Origin: Bradyrhizobium sp. AZCC 1693
GTDB taxonomy: Bacteria; Pseudomonadota; Alphaproteobacteria; Rhizobiales; Xanthobacteraceae
Direction of reading: 5' to 3'
Assembly (NCBI RefSeq): GCF_036924745.1
Contig: NZ_JAZHSD010000001.1
Coordinates: 2,852,001-2,916,000, forward strand
DNA length: 64,000 nt
In this document: in pieces, positions 8,449 through 17,283 of the stretch
Position numbering within the stretch: position 1 is the first letter of the stretch
Layout of the letters: each line of letters opens with the position of its first letter
Notes under the pieces: generated by a model
The model's input: only the letters and a program-made list of their open reading frames with translations
Databases searched by the model: none
What the model was told of the DNA's origin: nothing
Made by a program: the position numbers and the translations under genes

Positions 8449-9642
8449 TTAGCCGGCGTGTTCGATGGCGCGGATGGCACCGCGCAGTTCGGCGAGCCCG
8501 CGCAGGCGGCCGATCGCGGTATAGCCGGGATTGGTGCGCTTGGTTTCCGCGAGATCGTCGAGCATGCGATGGCCGTGATCGGGCCGGAATACGATCTGGT
8601 GGCTGGACGAACGCTTCCTGTTCTCGGCAAGCAGCGCCTTGAGCACCGCGATCATGTCGACGTCGCCGTCGAGATGATCGGATTCGAAGAACGACAGGCC
8701 GTCGCTTTCCCGCTTGGTCGCCCGCAGATGGGCAAAGCCGATCCGTGGCGCAAAGCGCTTGGCCATGGCCGGCAGATCGTTTTCCGCGCGCACGCCGAGC
8801 GAGCCGGTGCAGAAGCAGATGCCGTTGGCCTTCGAGGGCACCGCGTCGAACAGCGCCTGATAGTCTTCCGCCGAGGACGCAATGCGCGGCAGGCCAAACA
8901 GCGGCCGCGGCGGGTCGTCCGGGTGCAGCGTCAGCGTCACGCCGAGGGATTCGGCGACCGGCGTCACACGCGCGAGGAATTCGCTGAGGTGCCGGCGCAG
9001 CACCGCGGAATCGATACCGCGATATTGCTGCAGGCGGTCGCGGAATTGCGGGATCGTCAGCGGATCCGTCGTGGAGCCCGGCAGCGCGCTGGCAATGTTG
9101 GTGACGAGGACATCGATATCGGCCTGCGTCATCCGCGAATAGGCCTCCTTGGCGCGACGCTGCGCGGCCTCGGAATATTCGGCCTGCGCCTCGGGGCGCT
9201 CCAGGATATGCAGATCGAACGCCGCGAACCGCTCCTGGTCGAAGCGCATTGCCTTGGCGCCGTTCGGCAATTCCCATTCGAGATCGGTGCGGCACCAGTC
9301 CACGACCGGCATGAAATTGTAGCAGATGATCTTGATGCCGGCGGAAGCCACCGCCTCGAGGCTCGCGATCCAGGTCTCGATCGAGCGCGTCGCCTTGCCC
9401 CCGAGCCGCTTGACGTCGTCGGGAATCGGAATCGATTCCACCACCGACCAGGTCAGCGGTGAGCGGCCGGGCTGGCTGTTCTCGATCAGGTTCTTGCGCT
9501 CCTCGACGGCGGCGCGCGTCCAGGCTTCGCCGATCGGCACCTGATGCAGCGCCGTCACCACGTCGGTCGCACCGGCCTGGCGGATATCGTCGAGCGATAC
9601 GGGATCATTGGGCCCGTACCACCGCCATCCCTGCAGCATCAT
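8449..9642 (-). CDS. uxuA: Mannonate dehydratase
   Basis: 397 aa, the usual UxuA length. Dehydrates D-mannonate to 2-keto-3-deoxygluconate in hexuronate breakdown. Signatures: MLQGWRWYGPNDPVSLDDIR at the N-terminus, GIKIICYNFMPVVDWCRTD (about 102-120), LTLHPDDPPRPLFGLPRI (metal-site region) and VFRPDHGHRMLDD near the end. The start ATG is preceded by a good AGGAGA ribosome site. It lies 28 bases downstream of the idonate dehydrogenase gene and is the last gene of the leftward TRAP operon. The uxuB-like gene that would supply mannonate is at 14706, transcribed divergently. Confidence 0.93.
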   Translation of the reverse strand: MMLQGWRWYGPNDPVSLDDIRQAGATDVVTALHQVPIGEAWTRAAVEERKNLIENSQPGRSPLTWSVVESIPIPDDVKRLGGKATRSIETWIASLEAVASAGIKIICYNFMPVVDWCRTDLEWELPNGAKAMRFDQERFAAFDLHILERPEAQAEYSEAAQRRAKEAYSRMTQADIDVLVTNIASALPGSTTDPLTIPQFRDRLQQYRGIDSAVLRRHLSEFLARVTPVAESLGVTLTLHPDDPPRPLFGLPRIASSAEDYQALFDAVPSKANGICFCTGSLGVRAENDLPAMAKRFAPRIGFAHLRATKRESDGLSFFESDHLDGDVDMIAVLKALLAENRKRSSSHQIVFRPDHGHRMLDDLAETKRTNPGYTAIGRLRGLAELRGAIRAIEHAG

Positions 9643-9670
9643 GCAAGATCTCCTGAAACGAAAAATGCGA

Positions 9671-10717
9671 TCACGCCGTCAGCACGACCTTGACGCTTTG
9701 CGAACGGTCGAGCGCCAGCCGCACCGCGTCGGGCGCGACCGAAAGCGGGCGCTGGGCCGTTACCAGCGAAAGTACGTCGACGCTGCCATCGGCGATCAGT
9801 TCGACCGCGGTGAAGAATTCCGCTCCGAAGCGGAACGAGCCGCGCAGGTCGATCTCCTTGGCCATGACAGCATTCGCCGGCACCGGGATCTGCCCGCCCG
9901 GCAGATTGCCGACCTGGACCACGACGCCGCCGCGCCGGACGACGCCGATCGCGCTTGCAAGGCCTGCGGCCGTGCCCGAGACTTCAAACGCGACATCGAA
10001 CGGGCGCGCCGCAGCTTCCGCCTTCAGCGCCTCCTCACCGCCGGAGATATCGACGACATGGTTGGCGCCAAGCTTCGTAGCAAATGCCAGCGGCGCCGCC
10101 GCGATATCCACGACGGTCGTCTCCGCGATCCCTGCGCGTTGCGCCGCCAGCATGGTCAACAGGCCGATCGGACCGGCGCCGAACAGCACCGCGCGCTTAC
10201 CCCTAACGTCGCCGGCGCGGGCGACGGCGTGCAGGCACACCGCCAGCGGTTCGGCGAGCGCTGCCGCCTGATAGGTCACGTGGTCGGGAATCTTCACGCA
10301 CTGCGCGGGAATGGCGTCGAAGTAGGACGCAAAGCCGCCCTGCATATGCGGGGTCTTCGAGGCCGATCCCATGAAGAAGATGTTTTCGCAGAGATTAGGC
10401 CGGCTCTCGCGGCACGGCTTGCAGTGACCGCACCAGCGCGACGGATTGAGGGCGACGCGGTCGCCGACCTTCACGCCTGGCGCAGAGTCTGCGATCTCGA
10501 CCACCTCGCCCGCGATCTCGTGGCCGAGCACGAGCGGCGAGGTCACCACGAAATCGCCGGTGCGGGCATGGCGGTAGTAATGCATGTCGGAACCGCAGAT
10601 GCCGCCGGCGCCGAAACGGATGCGAACCATGCCCGCGGCGAGCGGATCGAGCGGCCGCTCGACCATGCGCAGATCTTCCGGGCCGAACAGCGTTGCGGCC
10701 AAAGCCATCGATGTCAT
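9671..10717 (-). CDS. idnD: L-idonate 5-dehydrogenase-type zinc alcohol dehydrogenase
   Basis: 348-aa medium-chain dehydrogenase. Catalytic zinc residues C41 (GGICGSDMHYY) and H66/E67 (LGHEIAGE), structural zinc cysteines C96, C99, C102 and C110 (WCGHCKPCRESRPNLC) and the NAD(P) loop GAGPIGL at about 180 are all present. It most resembles L-idonate 5-dehydrogenases, which oxidise L-idonate to 5-keto-D-gluconate; related polyol dehydrogenases cannot be excluded. The start overlaps the stop of the TRAP large permease gene by four bases, tying it to sugar-acid uptake. Confidence 0.8.
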   Translation of the reverse strand: MTSMALAATLFGPEDLRMVERPLDPLAAGMVRIRFGAGGICGSDMHYYRHARTGDFVVTSPLVLGHEIAGEVVEIADSAPGVKVGDRVALNPSRWCGHCKPCRESRPNLCENIFFMGSASKTPHMQGGFASYFDAIPAQCVKIPDHVTYQAAALAEPLAVCLHAVARAGDVRGKRAVLFGAGPIGLLTMLAAQRAGIAETTVVDIAAAPLAFATKLGANHVVDISGGEEALKAEAAARPFDVAFEVSGTAAGLASAIGVVRRGGVVVQVGNLPGGQIPVPANAVMAKEIDLRGSFRFGAEFFTAVELIADGSVDVLSLVTAQRPLSVAPDAVRLALDRSQSVKVVLTA

Positions 10718-12120
10718 TTTGAGAGTCCCATATATTTAGGTAGCCAGAGCGTCAGTTCCGGGATGTAGGTGATGGCGATGAGCGCCAGCAGAAGCGGCAC
10801 CAGCCACGGCAGGATCGCCATGGTCGTGCGCTCGACGGAAAGCTTCGCCACGCGGGCGAGCACGAACAACACCATGCCGAGCGGCGGGTGAAGGAGTCCG
10901 ATCATCAGGTTCAGCGTCATGATCAGGCCGAAATGGATCGGATCGATGCCCAGTTTCAGAACGATCGGCAGCAGGATCGGCACCAGAATGGTGATGGCGG
11001 CGATGGTGTCGATGAAGCAGCCGACGAACAGGATCAGGATATTGGCGAGCAGCAGGAATACCCATTTGTTCTGGGTGATCCCGAGTATCACGTCCGTCAG
11101 CGTCTGCGCCGCCTGCGACACCGTCAAAAGCCACGCGAAGATCGAGGCCGCGGTGACGATGAACAGCACCGATGCCGTGGTCTCGATGGTGTCGAACGTC
11201 GCCTTGGCAACGGTCTGCAGCGTCATCGAGCGATAACGCACCAGCCCCAGGAACAGCGACCAGATCACGGCAGCCACCGCAGCTTCGGTCGGCGTGAACC
11301 AGCCGAGTGTCATGCCGCCGATCAGGATAACCGGCGCCATCAGCGCCATGACAGCGGAGAAATCGAAATACCAGTCGAGCGCGAGCAACGCGACGAGCCC
11401 GATTCCGACCGCCATGTTCACGGACATCCCGGCGACGACCAGGAGCCAGACCACCAGCGGGAAGGCCATGACGATGAAGATCTCGAGAGCGGCCGAGCCG
11501 ATTTGCGGCCAGGAGAACGGCGAGTCGCTGCCCCAGCCGTTCTTGTGGGCGAAATAGGCCACGGTCGCCATCATGGCCAAAGTCATGACGACGCCGGGGA
11601 TCACGCCGCCGAGAAACAGCGCGCCGATCGAGACGTTCGCCATCATGCCGTAGATGACGAACGGCAGCGACGGCGGGATGATCGGACCGAGCGTGGCGGA
11701 CGCCGCTGTCACGCCGACGGCGAACTCGGTGGAGTAGCCGTGATCCTTCATCGCCTTGATTTCGATAGTGCCGAGCCCTGCGGCATCCGCGATCGCGGTG
11801 CCGGACATGCCGGAAAAGATCACGGAGCCCACGATATTGACGTGACCGAGGCCGCCGCGCATCCAGCCCACCAGCGCGACCGCGAATTTGTAGATGCGTC
11901 CCGTGACGCCCGCGATGTTCATGAGGTTGCCGGCCAGAATAAAGAACGGCACGGCGAGCAGCGGAAAGCTCTCGACGCCCGCGATCATGCGCTGCGCCAG
12001 CGTCACGTCAGGCGTGATGCCGGTGACGAGAATGTAGACCAGCGACGATGCCGCCATGGACAGCGCGACCGGCAGGCCGAGCAGCATCAGCAGCAGAAAT
12101 CCCCCAAGCAGCAGCAGCAT
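10714..12120 (-). CDS. dctM: TRAP transporter large permease (DctM type)
   Basis: 468-aa membrane protein with about 12-13 hydrophobic segments, typical of the DctM/SiaM ion-coupled channel subunit of tripartite ATP-independent periplasmic transporters. Visible family elements are LLAVPFFILAGNLMN near residue 55, FSGMSGTAIADAAGLG near 105 and HPPLGMVLFVLARV near the C-terminus. With dctP and dctQ it should import a sugar acid (probably an aldonate or hexuronate, inferred from the neighbouring enzymes). It begins four bases after the small permease gene and overlaps idnD by four bases. Confidence 0.92.
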   Translation of the reverse strand: MLLLLGGFLLLMLLGLPVALSMAASSLVYILVTGITPDVTLAQRMIAGVESFPLLAVPFFILAGNLMNIAGVTGRIYKFAVALVGWMRGGLGHVNIVGSVIFSGMSGTAIADAAGLGTIEIKAMKDHGYSTEFAVGVTAASATLGPIIPPSLPFVIYGMMANVSIGALFLGGVIPGVVMTLAMMATVAYFAHKNGWGSDSPFSWPQIGSAALEIFIVMAFPLVVWLLVVAGMSVNMAVGIGLVALLALDWYFDFSAVMALMAPVILIGGMTLGWFTPTEAAVAAVIWSLFLGLVRYRSMTLQTVAKATFDTIETTASVLFIVTAASIFAWLLTVSQAAQTLTDVILGITQNKWVFLLLANILILFVGCFIDTIAAITILVPILLPIVLKLGIDPIHFGLIMTLNLMIGLLHPPLGMVLFVLARVAKLSVERTTMAILPWLVPLLLALIAITYIPELTLWLPKYMGLSK

Positions 12121-12124
12121 CGCC

Positions 12125-12703
12125 CTACCCTTCCGTTCCGTCGAATGCGCCGGGGCGCTCCAGGATGGAGTAGCCCCGCCGCCAGTTCTCGACCGCGATC
12201 TGGATCGCGCGCGCGAACATCAACACGAAGCCGAGCAGCACGGCGTAATACACAAAACCCTTTTGAAACTTGATCGTGGTCATCCGCTCGTCACCGATGA
12301 TCTGGATGAATTGCCAGACCAGCTTGATCGCATAGCCGAAGAACGCGATCCGAATGAGGTCGATCGCGGTCGACAGCGCGCGCGCCGGCAGATGCGGCAG
12401 ATAGCGGAACAGCAAATCGACCTGGATGTGCCGCGACAGCCGCACGCACATCGCCGAGCCGATGAAGACCACGCCGATCAGGCAATAGGTCGCGATCTCC
12501 TCGGTCCAGGCATAGCTGTCGTTGAGGACATAGCGGGTGAAGAACTGCAGGAACACTGACAGCGCCATGATCCAGAAGATCGCGAGCGCGAGCCAGTCCT
12601 CCGTGGCGTAATGACTGAGGTCGGCGCCCTTGGGGACCTCGTCCTCGAACGTATGGGCGATCTCGTCCGCCGTGATCTGCTTGTGCACTTCAACCGTCGA
12701 CAT
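12125..12703 (-). CDS. dctQ: TRAP transporter small permease (DctQ type)
   Basis: 192 aa with four membrane segments, including LALAIFWIMALSVFLQFFTR and a DctQ-type YAWTEEIATY loop that carries the family's conserved acidic pair. A longer reading from 12769 is open, but the ATG at 12703 (MSTVEVHKQI) has a strong GGGAGG ribosome site and gives a normal family length, so I use it. The gene sits between the binding protein and the large permease, the common TRAP order dctP-dctQ-dctM. Confidence 0.88.
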   Translation of the reverse strand: MSTVEVHKQITADEIAHTFEDEVPKGADLSHYATEDWLALAIFWIMALSVFLQFFTRYVLNDSYAWTEEIATYCLIGVVFIGSAMCVRLSRHIQVDLLFRYLPHLPARALSTAIDLIRIAFFGYAIKLVWQFIQIIGDERMTTIKFQKGFVYYAVLLGFVLMFARAIQIAVENWRRGYSILERPGAFDGTEG

Positions 12704-12787
12704 GCGCCCTCCCCGAACTGGCGTTTGAGAAGCTGCGTCCGTGCCCGCCGCCAAAATCGCGGCAGGCACGGACGAAAGCCCAACCGT

Positions 12788-13765
12788 TTATTTCACCGCC
12801 TGGATGCGTTCCCAGTCGGCCTTGCGATAGTCGAAGCTCTCAAAACTCACGGTCTTGAGCACGGTGTCGCGGAACTCGTCCTTGTTGACCTCGGTCACCG
12901 TCAGACCCTTCTGCTTGAAGAAATCGACCAGCTTGGCTTCGTTGGTCTTGATCTCGGCGGTCGCCTTCGCCGCCGCTTCCTGCGCGACGTCGGTGAAGAT
13001 CTTGCGGTCTTCCTCGGACAACTTTTTCCAGAGCGCGCCGGACATCACGGTGTTGAGATGATCGACGATGTGGCCGGTCAGCACGATGTGCTTCTGCACC
13101 TCGTAGAATTTCTTGGCCTCGATGGTGGTGAGCGGATTTTCCTGGGCCTCGACGGTGCCGTTCTGCAGGGCGAGATAGACCTCGGCAAACGCAATCGGCG
13201 CGGTATTGGCGCCGCAGGCGCGCGGCATCGCAAGATAGGCCGGCACATCAGGCACGCGAATCTTGAGGCCCTTCATGTCGGCGCAGGTCTTGATCGGCTT
13301 GTTCGACGAGGTGTGACGCACGCCGTAGTAAGTCACCGCCAGGATGCGATGGCCGGTCTTGTCCTCGTAGCCCTTCGTAAGCTCCTTGAAGACGTCGCTC
13401 TTGGTATAGGCGAGGAGATGATCGGCGTCGCGGAAGGTGTAGGGATAGTAGGTCACGCCGATCGGCGGGAAGCTCTTGGCCGCAAAACTCGAGCCCGAGA
13501 TGATCATGTCGACCGAGCCCAGCGAAAGCCCCTGGTTGATGTCGGTTTCCTTGCCGAGCTGCGAGGCCGGATAGACGTCGATCTGGTAACGCCCATTGGT
13601 GCGCTTGCCGATTTCGCCGGCGGCCCAGACGGAAGCGGTGTGGAACGGCTCAGACGTTTCGTAAACGTGGGCCCATTTGAGCTTGGTCTGCGCCATGCCC
13701 GATGAGGTCGCGGCCAACAGCGCCGCTGCGGACGCCGCGAATGCAATCGTCAATTTCTTGAACAC
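12788..13765 (-). CDS. dctP: TRAP transporter periplasmic solute-binding protein (DctP type)
   Basis: 325 aa, beginning with a signal peptide (MFKKLTIAFAASAAALLAAT, cleavage near MAQ at 24-26). DctP-fold features include KWAHVYETSEPFHTASVWAA, GSVDMIISGSS and the segment MKGLKIRVPDVPAYLAM, where the conserved arginine binds the ligand carboxylate. The start is a GTG at 13765 with ribosome site GGGAGGAA. First transporter gene of the operon, 80 bases after the GntR gene on the same strand. The ligand is inferred to be a sugar acid because uxuA, uxuB and idnD surround it. Confidence 0.93.
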   Translation of the reverse strand: MFKKLTIAFAASAAALLAATSSGMAQTKLKWAHVYETSEPFHTASVWAAGEIGKRTNGRYQIDVYPASQLGKETDINQGLSLGSVDMIISGSSFAAKSFPPIGVTYYPYTFRDADHLLAYTKSDVFKELTKGYEDKTGHRILAVTYYGVRHTSSNKPIKTCADMKGLKIRVPDVPAYLAMPRACGANTAPIAFAEVYLALQNGTVEAQENPLTTIEAKKFYEVQKHIVLTGHIVDHLNTVMSGALWKKLSEEDRKIFTDVAQEAAAKATAEIKTNEAKLVDFFKQKGLTVTEVNKDEFRDTVLKTVSFESFDYRKADWERIQAVK

Positions 13766-13845
13766 GTGAATTCCTCCCTTGCTACAATTTGCTTTTGTTA
13801 CCCAACCGGCCCGGCATTTTGCCGGCTCGTTCGAATTCTCATCGC

Positions 13846-14583
13846 TCAGCCGCTCCTTGCGCGAACGCGGGAGGCAGACGAAGCTTCGGTTCCGAAATTT
13901 TGCGCGAAACGCGCCTGCGAGCGCGCCAGGTGCTCGCGCATCGTCACGCGGGCCGCATCGGGATCGTGCACGGCAATGGCATCACGGATCGCGCGGTGCT
14001 CGGCCAGCGCCGCATTCCAGGATTGCGGATTCTCGAAATAGTGCGCGAGCTTGGCGAAGTATGGATTGAGCCGCTGGTCGAACAACTCGCCGACCACACG
14101 GACCAGCACGGCGTTGTCGAGACATCCGGCTACAGCGACATGAAACGCGCGGTCATGGATCATCGAGGCCTCGCCCGGATGCTGCACCTTGGCCATCGCA
14201 TCCAGCGAAGCGTCGATGCGCGCAATGTCTTCGGGTGTCGCGACCCTCGCCGCCTGTTCGGCGATGGCGCCTTCGATGAATTCGCGGGCGCGCAGCAGCT
14301 CGAACGGGCCCTCGATCTCGGCCGCCGCCGACAAGGGCGGTGCGAGCGCCGCCGGTTCGCTGACATAAATCCCGGAGCCGACGCGAATCCGGACCCGGCC
14401 CTCGACTTCCAGGGCGATCAGGGCTTCGCGCACCGTCGGCCGCGAAACTTTCAATTGTTCGGCAAGATCGCGCTCGGTCGGAAGCCGGCTGCCCACGCGG
14501 TATTCGCCGCTGTCGATCAAGGCACGGAGCTGATCGGCAACCTGGCGATAAAGACGTCGCGCTTCCACGGCTTCGAGCGGCAC
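13846..14583 (-). CDS. GntR-family regulator, FadR/UxuR subgroup
   Basis: 245 aa from the GTG at 14583. Winged-helix domain: RLYRQVADQLRALIDSGEY, LPTERDLAEQLKVSRPTVRE (recognition helix), then an FCD effector domain with EFIEGAIAEQAARVA and histidines of the metal site (HDRAFHVAVA, EHRAIRDAI). The frame stays open up to 14712, but that would place the putative operator ATTGG-N5-CCAAT inside the gene. The GTG at 14583 has an AGGGAG ribosome site and gives a normal length. It probably represses both the leftward TRAP-uxuA operon and uxuB, with a hexuronate or aldonate as inducer (inference). Confidence 0.85.
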   Translation of the reverse strand: MPLEAVEARRLYRQVADQLRALIDSGEYRVGSRLPTERDLAEQLKVSRPTVREALIALEVEGRVRIRVGSGIYVSEPAALAPPLSAAAEIEGPFELLRAREFIEGAIAEQAARVATPEDIARIDASLDAMAKVQHPGEASMIHDRAFHVAVAGCLDNAVLVRVVGELFDQRLNPYFAKLAHYFENPQSWNAALAEHRAIRDAIAVHDPDAARVTMREHLARSQARFAQNFGTEASSASRVRARSG

Positions 14584-14661
14584 GCTCGGCTCTCCCTGAC
14601 GATCCCCTGAAGTGATCGATTTTTCTTGCTTTGATCGGGCCCAGGCCAATAAATCGGCAAT

Positions 14662-14676
14662 ATTGGCCTTACCAAT
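14662..14676. promoter_or_regulatory. Putative GntR/UxuR operator between gntR and uxuB
   Basis: Perfect inverted repeat ATTGG-CCTTA-CCAAT in the divergent region, 30 bases before the uxuB start. UxuR/ExuR-type FadR-subgroup regulators use palindromes of the form TTGGT-ACCAA, so this is a reasonable site for the adjacent regulator. Confidence 0.5.
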
Positions 14677-14705
14677 TGACCAAAGATTGATAGATCGAGC
14701 CTCCC

Positions 14706-16226
14706 ATGTCAAGCGAAACGCCGAAAAATCACGTTTCCGGCCCGAAAGACGGCGATTTTCGCCTGTCCGACGCCAACCTCGACAGACTTCCCGGCCATGT
14801 CCGGCGTCCGGCCTATGACCGGTCGGACATCACGCCGGGCATCGTTCATCTCGGAATTGGCGCCTTCCACCGGGCGCACCAGGCGGTGGTGATCGACGAC
14901 CTCCTTGCGGGTGGCGCGACGGAATGGGGAATCGTCGGGGCCAGCTTGCGCAGTTCGGAAACCCGCGATGCCCTCGCCCCGCAGGACTGCCTCTACACCC
15001 TCGCCGTTCGTTCCGGCGCGGGCACCGACCACCGGATCATCGGCTCGGTTCTGGCATGCGAAGTCGCCAAGGAGAAACCTGCCCCGCTGATCGCGCGCCT
15101 CACCCACCCCGCTACGCGCATCGTCTCGCTGACGGTCACCGAGAAGGGCTACTGTCACACGCCGCAAACAGGCGACCTGGACGAATATCATCCCGACATC
15201 GTTCATGACCTGCAGAATCCGGGCACGCCGCGCTCGGCCATCGGATTCCTGGTGGCTGCGCTGGCGCGCCGGCGGATTGCGGGTGCCGCCCCCTTCACCG
15301 TTCTGTCGTGCGACAATCTCTCCGCCAATGGCCATACCGTCGGGCGGATCGTGACGCAGTTCGCTAGCCTTCGATCGCGCAATCTCGCCAAATGGATTGA
15401 GGCCGAGGTGGCCTTCCCTTCGACCATGGTGGACCGGATCGTGCCGGAGACCACCGACCTCGACCGGTCCGAGGTTTCCTCCGCGCTCGGCATGACCGAC
15501 GCGTGGCCGGTGGTGACGGAGCCATTCATGCAATGGATCGTTGAAGATCGCTTTCCGGCAGGACGGCCGGATTTCGCCGCCGCAGGCGTGCAAATGGTCT
15601 CCGATGTGACGCCGTTCGAGCATATGAAATTGCGGCTGCTCAACGCCAGTCACTCGGCGCTGGCCTATCTCGGCTATCTCGCCGGCCATGAAACCATCGC
15701 GTCCACCATGACCGACCATCGCTTTGCAGCGCTCGCCCGACAGGTGATGCTCGACGCGGCGCCGACGCTGGCGATGCCTGAAGGCACCGATATTACGGCC
15801 TACGGCGCGTCGCTGCTGCAGCGCTTTTCCAACACCGCCCTGCATCACCGCACCTGGCAGATCGCGATGGACGGTTCGCAGAAACTGCCGCAGCGGCTGC
15901 TCGCCCCCATGCAGGACCGGTTGCGGCTGGGCCTTTCGATCGACACGCATGCGCTCGCGGTAGCCGGCTGGATGCGCTACGTCACCGCAAAGGACGAACA
16001 GGGACGCGCCATCGAGGTGCGCGATCCGCTTGCCAGGGAATTGGCTGACATCGCTGATCGCGCCGGCCCAGTCGCGGAGCGCCTTGCTCCCGCGCTGTTG
16101 GAGGTGCACTCCATTTTCGGCACCTTCGGCAGCGATCCCCGCATGCGCAGCGCCGTCACTGAGGCGCTCTCGAAACTCTATGCCCTGGGTGCACGACAGA
16201 CAGTGCAGACGTTTCAGCCGACATGA
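14706..16226 (+). CDS. uxuB: Mannitol dehydrogenase family protein, likely fructuronate reductase
   Basis: 506 aa, polyol-specific long-chain dehydrogenase/reductase family. The NAD-binding start IVHLGIGAFHRAHQAVVIDD (about 43-62) and the signature KLRLLNASHSALAYLGYLAG, including the catalytic lysine and the asparagine/histidine pair, are clear. With uxuA in the cluster, the likely reaction is D-fructuronate to D-mannonate; mannitol or other polyol oxidation is possible. It is transcribed away from the GntR gene and probably shares its operator. The downstream formamidase gene is convergent. Confidence 0.83.
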   Translation: MSSETPKNHVSGPKDGDFRLSDANLDRLPGHVRRPAYDRSDITPGIVHLGIGAFHRAHQAVVIDDLLAGGATEWGIVGASLRSSETRDALAPQDCLYTLAVRSGAGTDHRIIGSVLACEVAKEKPAPLIARLTHPATRIVSLTVTEKGYCHTPQTGDLDEYHPDIVHDLQNPGTPRSAIGFLVAALARRRIAGAAPFTVLSCDNLSANGHTVGRIVTQFASLRSRNLAKWIEAEVAFPSTMVDRIVPETTDLDRSEVSSALGMTDAWPVVTEPFMQWIVEDRFPAGRPDFAAAGVQMVSDVTPFEHMKLRLLNASHSALAYLGYLAGHETIASTMTDHRFAALARQVMLDAAPTLAMPEGTDITAYGASLLQRFSNTALHHRTWQIAMDGSQKLPQRLLAPMQDRLRLGLSIDTHALAVAGWMRYVTAKDEQGRAIEVRDPLARELADIADRAGPVAERLAPALLEVHSIFGTFGSDPRMRSAVTEALSKLYALGARQTVQTFQPT

Positions 16227-16289
16227 TTGGTGGGTCACCCGGTGGCAAGGCCACACCGCGACCGCCGTTCATTTCGGAAATTCAGCGGG

Positions 16290-17120
16290 CTATCGTGACA
16301 ACAACGTCCTGGTGAGTGGGTGATCGGGATCGGCGAGCCCGTCGATGACATCGAAATGATGCCGGCCGGGTTCTTCGATCGTGCAGGTTTTCGCGCCGAG
16401 CCCGGTCCAGATGTTGGCGAGGAGCGCATTCTGGCGGACGAATTCCGGGCGCTCCGCGCTGCCCACCCAGCACGTCACGCGCACATCCTGCATCGGCTCC
16501 AGCAACGCCGGGCTTTCCACGAGCGCCTCGGCCTCGTCGATCCGGAGGTCCGCGTTCATGGCGGCCTTCATCAGCGGACGAAGGTCATGAACGCCGGAAA
16601 TGGAGACCGTGTGGCTGATGCGCGCCCGGACGTCGCCCGGGAGCGGCGACGTCGCCGAAATCATGCGTGTCACCAGATGCCCGCCGGCGGAATGGCCGGC
16701 CAGAAAAAGCGGGCCTTCGACCATCGCGGCGGCGCGCGCGACGGCCGCGGCAATTTCGCGCGTGATCTCGGAGATGCGTACGTCCGGGCACAGCGTGTAG
16801 GAGGGCATCGCCACCGCATAGCCGCCTTCAACCGATCCGCGCGCGAGATGCGACCAAAAGCTCTTGTCGAGCGCCTTCCAGAATCCACCATGGACGAAGA
16901 CGACCAGGCCCTTTGGCCGGCCTTCCGGTCTAAAGAGATCGAAGCAGTTTCGTGCGCGCTCGCCATATGGGATATCGAGCGTCGCGCGGCCGCTGCCCTG
17001 GAGTGCATCGCGATAGGCCTGCGCGGGCTGCACCCACGCGGCCGGCCAGCGTTCGCCGCCCGGAATGTTCGGAGCATTCGCATAGGCGTCGCTCCAGTCG
17101 GAAATCTGATGAAAAATCAC
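16290..17120 (-). CDS. Kynurenine formamidase-like alpha/beta hydrolase
   Basis: 276 aa from a GTG at 17120 (IFHQISDWSDAYANAPNI); an ORF open further upstream would run into the promoter of kynU, so the shorter form is preferred. Alpha/beta-hydrolase motifs: oxyanion-hole HGGFW, nucleophile elbow GHSAGG, and late histidine in GRHHFDVIDG. Its place divergent from kynU-kynA and its resemblance to arylformamidases suggest hydrolysis of N-formylkynurenine to kynurenine and formate, the step between KynA and KynU. It is not the metal-dependent bacterial KynB type. Confidence 0.75.
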   Translation of the reverse strand: MIFHQISDWSDAYANAPNIPGGERWPAAWVQPAQAYRDALQGSGRATLDIPYGERARNCFDLFRPEGRPKGLVVFVHGGFWKALDKSFWSHLARGSVEGGYAVAMPSYTLCPDVRISEITREIAAAVARAAAMVEGPLFLAGHSAGGHLVTRMISATSPLPGDVRARISHTVSISGVHDLRPLMKAAMNADLRIDEAEALVESPALLEPMQDVRVTCWVGSAERPEFVRQNALLANIWTGLGAKTCTIEEPGRHHFDVIDGLADPDHPLTRTLLSR

Positions 17121-17216
17121 GCAGTTCGCTTTCCATTTCGATTCTGTGGGCCGAACGGATGTCCGATCGATGCCCGCAGGAACCAGTCTATACCGGGAAG
17201 CGCACCTTGCGCCCAT

Positions 17217-17238
17217 AAATTTTAAGCTTGAAATAATT
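17217..17238. promoter_or_regulatory. Shared operator-like site A, upstream of kynU
   Basis: AAATTTTAAGCTTGAAATAATT, 46 bases before the kynU start and 97 before the formamidase start. The core TTTAAGCTTGAAA recurs in related form at four other promoters of this catabolic block (21.6, 24.4, 30.0 and 31.8 kb). Probably the binding site of the MarR protein encoded at 23832-24326. Confidence 0.55.
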
Positions 17239-17283
17239 GATGTCAGCGCGAATAATTCCAGAGGGCGCGCATCAGGGAAAGAC

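Noticed and set aside
10888..12273. Plus-strand 461-codon open frame opposite the TRAP permease genes
   Set aside because: His/Asp/Arg-rich composition and no domain; the opposite strand encodes textbook DctM and DctQ proteins.
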